64,000 nt of DNA from Streptomyces sp. NBC_00654 (GTDB taxonomy: Bacteria > Actinomycetota > Actinomycetes > Streptomycetales > Streptomycetaceae): contig NZ_JAPEOB010000001.1 of NCBI RefSeq assembly GCF_026341775.1, positions 3,224,001-3,288,000 of the forward strand, read 5' to 3'. Each line of letters starts with the position of its first letter. Positions within the stretch are counted from its first letter, which is position 1. The notes under the pieces are model-generated. The model saw nothing but the letters and a program-made list of their open reading frames with translations, was not told where the DNA came from and searched no databases. Below are positions 60,983 to 64,000 of the stretch, piece by piece. The translations under genes and the position numbers were made by a program.

Positions 60983-61654
60983 ATGCTCAAGAAGACGCGA
61001 ATCATCACCGCCGTCGGTGCCGCCGCTGCCGCGGTCGCCCTGGCCACCCCGTCCGCGATCGCCGGCCCCAGCGCCGCCTGGAACATCACGCCGACCGGGA
61101 ACTTCACCGGCACGGCCGGTGTGACGACCCTGACGGACAACGTCGGCAACGTGATCCAGTGCGCGACCGCCTCCGCCAACGGCAACGTGCCCTCCTCGTC
61201 CGTCGCCGGGCCGGTCCTGGCCAACATCACCTCCGCCTCGTTCAACGCGCCGTGCACCGGCCCGTTCGGCAGCACGTGGACCGTCACGGCCGCCACACCG
61301 TGGACCATCAACGGCAACACCCCGGGCGGGTACACCGCGGGCTCCGGCACCAACGGCACCGGAAAGACCACCGGCTGGGTCGGCGGCATCAGTGCCACGG
61401 TCACCGGCTCCAGCGTCCTCGGCCCGTGCACCTTCAAGGTGACCGGCACGGTGGACGGGGTCTACAACAACCCGAGCGCCGGAGGCTCCAACGGCACGCT
61501 GGCCGTGGCTCCGGCGGCCACCAGCCCCCGTGTGCTGACCATCGGCAGCAAGGTCGGAGGCGGCTGCGGCATCGTGGGCGCGACGGCGACCTTCAAGGGC
61601 ACCTACAACGTGGTGTCCGCCGCCGGTGGCTCGCCGGTCATCACCTACAGCTGA
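60983..61654 (+). CDS. Small secreted beta-rich protein
   Basis: 223 residues, ATG at 60983 with AGGAGAAG upstream. Signal peptide ~1-28 (IITAVGAAAAAVALATPSAIAGP). The mature chain is rich in Gly, Thr, Ser and Asn, low in charge, with two well-spaced Cys pairs (IQCATA, FNAPCTG, GPCTFK, GGCGIVG). Gly/Thr/Val-rich strands (TVTAATPWTINGNTPGGYTAGSGTNGTGKTTGW) suggest a beta-sandwich. No known domain name. The composition differs sharply from the cytoplasmic genes. A perfect hairpin follows. Confidence 0.82.
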   Translation: MLKKTRIITAVGAAAAAVALATPSAIAGPSAAWNITPTGNFTGTAGVTTLTDNVGNVIQCATASANGNVPSSSVAGPVLANITSASFNAPCTGPFGSTWTVTAATPWTINGNTPGGYTAGSGTNGTGKTTGWVGGISATVTGSSVLGPCTFKVTGTVDGVYNNPSAGGSNGTLAVAPAATSPRVLTIGSKVGGGCGIVGATATFKGTYNVVSAAGGSPVITYS

Positions 61655-62037
61655 TCCGCACACGGTGACCGCTCGGGTCCTGTCGCATCACCCGAGTGCT
61701 CCGGCCCGGCCGCAGATCCTGCGGCCGGGCCGGGCCCGTCGGCGAGGGCGCCGGAAATACTCACGAACTGACAAGGCGCTCCGCGATTCTTGTCACTCGC
61801 TTCCTGTTCTCGCGCCACCCGGGAAGAGCAGGGCGTGAAGCGCTTCCCAAGCATCTCGGGCGCCGCGTACCGTACCCACCGGTAGAGGCTGTCAGCTGTG
61901 TGCGCCTGGTCAATTCCCGTACGGCGCAGCACATTTCCTCGATCCGGACGGCCGCGCGTTCAGGCGTCCCGGTGCACACGCGTACGGACGCCCGCTCCCG
62001 GGGCAGTCACACAATCGAGTCCGGAAGGCAGAGTCGC
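61655..62037. other. 383-bp region between the two secreted genes
   Basis: Begins with the strong terminator at 61701-61733; the remainder has no gene and should carry the promoter and leader of the next gene. The next gene starts at 62038 with GGAAGGC upstream. Confidence 0.55.
61701..61733 (+). terminator. Perfect 15-bp hairpin after the small secreted gene
   Basis: CCGGCCCGGCCGCAG (61701-61715) is exactly complementary to 61719-61733 with a three-base ATC loop. It lies 47 bp after the stop. No T-tract, as is common in Streptomyces. Confidence 0.85.
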
Positions 62038-63495
62038 ATGGCAGCCAATGCACGCTGGGCCCCCCGCCGCACGGCGCGGATGACCGCGGGCGGTCTCCTG
62101 GTCGTCGCCGCCACCTTTCTGCCGGGTGCCCAGTCGGCGGCCGACGGGCAGCGGTCCGAGACCGCCGTCGACTACGACTGTCAGTTCCCCTCCGGCAGCC
62201 GCGCGGTCACCGCTGTCGTCGCGGCCGGGTACCCGGCGAGCGGCAAGGTGGGCGACCCCGTGGCCGCCCGTGATGTGACGGTCGGCCTCGACCTGCCGAG
62301 GGGAGTGCTCGGCGACCTGGAGCAACTGGAGGCGACCGCGGTCTCCGCCCTCGCCCAGCTCGCGGTCCAGTACACCGCCGGGACGGACTCGGCCAAGGCC
62401 GACTGGTCCGGTCTGGCGGCTCCCGCACAGGACATCACCGGGCGCGAAAGCGTCAGACTGGAGGCGGCCGGGCCGGTCCCGACGGCCACGTTCGGATCTC
62501 CGGGCGAGGCCACGCTGACGGCCTCGGACCTGACGCTCACGCTGAGCCCGCTCAAGGCGGACGGCTCACCCGCCGCACCGGGCGGCATCGAGGTGACCTG
62601 TCGCCCGGTCGCGGGAGCGGACACCGTCCTCGCCACGCTGCCCATCAGCGGCACGCCGGCGGAGGAACCCGCCGGGCGGCCGCCGGCGGACCCCGACCGC
62701 GACGACGCGCTCCCACCCGGCCAACGCGAGAAGCTGGACGACGCGCGGCGGGAGGCCGACAGGAAGCAGGAGGAGGGCGAGGGCGATGTCGAGCCGTGCC
62801 CCTTCTCGATGGAACTCCCCACCCCTTCCGAGGCGTTCGTGACGGGGTTCACCAACGTCAAGAAGCTGAACGGCGCGGCGCTGCTGGGGCCCGCCCGCAC
62901 GAACGTGACCATGATGATGAAGTACACCAACGACCCGTGCATGAAGACCGTACGGGTGCTGAGCGGCGCGGAGTTCGAGCACGAGGGCAAGCGGCAGCTG
63001 CCGCCGTCGCGGGGCACGTTCCTCTCGTTCGGCTTCATGCCGACCACGGCGACGATGATCCTGAGCCAGGTCGGCCCGACGGCCGGCATCGACTCCCTCA
63101 CCATCAACGACCTCATCGTCGATCCGAGATACCCCGAATACACCACCATCACCGCCAAGTTCGAGCTGCGCGTCAAGGACGTCAAGGTCAACGGTGTGTC
63201 CCTCGACGTGGGGCCGAACTGCCGGGCCTCCAAGCCGATCGAGCAGACGCTCAGGGCATTCGGGACGACCTATCCGCGCGCCGGGTACACCGTTCAGTAC
63301 GGCGGCACCATGGACGGAAACACCTATATTCCGGCCTTCGAGGGATGCGGTGTCGGAGAAGACCTGGATCCGCTGCTCACGGCCTCCATTTCAGGAGGCG
63401 GGAACTACATCAAGATGACCCAGGCACCCCTGTGCGTCTCCACGAACCCGGATGGTCCCGACTGCCCCCCGAAGGTTCCGAAGCCGGAGCGCTGA
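62038..63495 (+). CDS. Secreted DUF6801-domain protein
   Basis: 485 residues. ATG at 62038 follows GGAAGGC. Signal peptide ~1-40 (RMTAGGLLVVAATFLPGAQSAADG). The first half of the mature protein carries DUF6801 (VDYDCQFPSGSRAVTAVVAAGYPASGKVGDPVAARDVTVGLDLPRG ... VTCRPV). A charged linker (DRDDALPPGQREKLDDARREADRKQEEGEGDVE, residues ~220-255) follows. The second half (CPFSMELPTPSEAFVTGFTNVKKLNGAALLGPARTNVTM ... CGVGEDLDPLLTASISGGGN) is a beta-rich domain with Cys pairs. It is probably a surface or matrix protein acting together with the two preceding secreted proteins. Function unknown. Confidence 0.85.
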   Translation: MAANARWAPRRTARMTAGGLLVVAATFLPGAQSAADGQRSETAVDYDCQFPSGSRAVTAVVAAGYPASGKVGDPVAARDVTVGLDLPRGVLGDLEQLEATAVSALAQLAVQYTAGTDSAKADWSGLAAPAQDITGRESVRLEAAGPVPTATFGSPGEATLTASDLTLTLSPLKADGSPAAPGGIEVTCRPVAGADTVLATLPISGTPAEEPAGRPPADPDRDDALPPGQREKLDDARREADRKQEEGEGDVEPCPFSMELPTPSEAFVTGFTNVKKLNGAALLGPARTNVTMMMKYTNDPCMKTVRVLSGAEFEHEGKRQLPPSRGTFLSFGFMPTTATMILSQVGPTAGIDSLTINDLIVDPRYPEYTTITAKFELRVKDVKVNGVSLDVGPNCRASKPIEQTLRAFGTTYPRAGYTVQYGGTMDGNTYIPAFEGCGVGEDLDPLLTASISGGGNYIKMTQAPLCVSTNPDGPDCPPKVPKPER

Positions 63496-63523
63496 CCTTC
63501 CCGAGATCCTTGCGTGACCCATT

Positions 63524-63563
63524 GATGAGCCCTTCCGGCGAAGCCTCGCCGGAAGGGCTCATC
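63524..63563 (+). terminator. Perfect 18-bp hairpin after the DUF6801 gene
   Basis: The arm at 63524-63541 (GATGAGCCCTTCCGGCGA) is exactly complementary to 63546-63563 around an AGCC loop, 29 bp after the stop codon. The strongest terminator in the window. Confidence 0.9.
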
Positions 63564-64000
63564 GGCGTGGCGGAGGGGTTACGGGACAGCCCTGAGGACC
63601 AGATGGAACCATCGTGACGGCGGGAAGGCGCCGGCCCGTGTTGCTTTCGGACTCCGCGATGATTCCTCACTTTCTCACAGGTTTCGCGCGCCGATTGCTC
63701 ATATGCCGACAACTCATCGTGCCCGCTCAATCGCCTCGCAGAAATTTTCGTATCCGGTATTGCGTAGCCAGGTTACTCGGCCGTAGCGTCCCCAATGAGT
63801 GACCCGGACCCCTCGGCACCTGCTCGTTCGGTGTACGCGGGAGACCGGTTCGGGCGCCCCGCGCGCCGACTCCGCAGGCCAGGGCCCGGCTCGGCCGCCG
63901 GAGCACTTGCGCACATCGCGACAAAAGCAGGGGGCGGATTTGTCATCGAATGACAAGTGATCCACTTCCGGCACATCGTTCGTCGATTTCCGCTGTTCAA
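63564..64000. other. End of window, no gene seen
   Basis: About 437 bp with mixed composition, including lower-GC stretches near 63640-63770. Short open frames on both strands show no codon bias, domain or ribosome site. Probably an intergenic region leading to a gene outside the window. Confidence 0.5.

Noticed and set aside
63773..64000. Partial minus-strand gene at the window end
   Set aside because: No codon bias, domain or ribosome site; composition like intergenic DNA.

Overview
The window is 64 kb of a high-GC actinobacterial chromosome, almost certainly Streptomyces or a close relative. The reasons are the strong third-position GC bias, the frequent GTG and TTG starts, many 1-4 nt stop/start overlaps, a complete conservon (cvnA-E), a helix-turn-helix/DUF397/ATP-binding/S-adenosyl-methyltransferase cluster and several Streptomyces-type secreted proteins of unknown function. 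I see no rRNA, tRNA, CRISPR array, integrase, transposase or phage module. It reads as ordinary chromosome carrying several self-contained gene cassettes.

Layout. (1) 1-3049: the end of a caspase-like protease with an effector-associated domain, a tiny gene resembling a modified-peptide precursor, and an HExxH-type peptide-modifying protein. (2) 3228-10718: a choline/glycine-betaine locus with betaine aldehyde dehydrogenase, choline dehydrogenase, and an ABC importer whose two permeases are fused in one polypeptide. It ends in a perfect hairpin shared with a convergent P450. (3) 10742-16702, all minus strand: cytochrome P450, a hypothetical protein, an AspT/YidE-type transporter, and a secreted VWA protein with a secreted partner. 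(4) 16773-21083: the xylose locus, with xylB and xylA divergent and a ROK repressor. (5) 21198-30360: small membrane or secreted DUF proteins, an NCS2 nucleobase permease, an arylsulfotransferase-like protein with a divergent XRE-cupin regulator, a FUSC exporter with its MarR regulator, and an IclR regulator. (6) 31004-35869: the conservon; its P450 lacks the ExxR motif. (7) 35968-38884: a secreted SGNH hydrolase and a GH4 glycosidase. (8) 38909-49614: a five-gene overlapping operon, WGR/DUF4132 - MoxR AAA ATPase - DUF5682 - VWA - SWIM zinc finger, which matches the gene content of the uncharacterised E. coli yehI/yehLMPQ locus. (9) 49769-57448: an XRE/DUF397/ATPase/methyltransferase cluster, YchJ, a GNAT acetyltransferase, a drug-efflux MFS protein carrying a winged-helix-like tail, and an ATP-grasp enzyme. 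(10) 57651-63495: a PucR-type activator, a long intergenic region and three secreted proteins, the last ending in a perfect 18-bp terminator.

How the parts work together. Region 2 should import choline/betaine and oxidise choline to the osmoprotectant glycine betaine. Region 4 isomerises and phosphorylates xylose under ROK control. Region 6 is a membrane-associated GTPase signalling module. Region 8 is the best candidate for an undescribed system: an AAA ATPase / VWA / zinc-finger machine with a large WGR protein, in which four of the five proteins carry expanded low-complexity linkers. Region 1 is a second candidate, pairing a peptide-modification gene with a caspase effector, but its left part lies outside the window.
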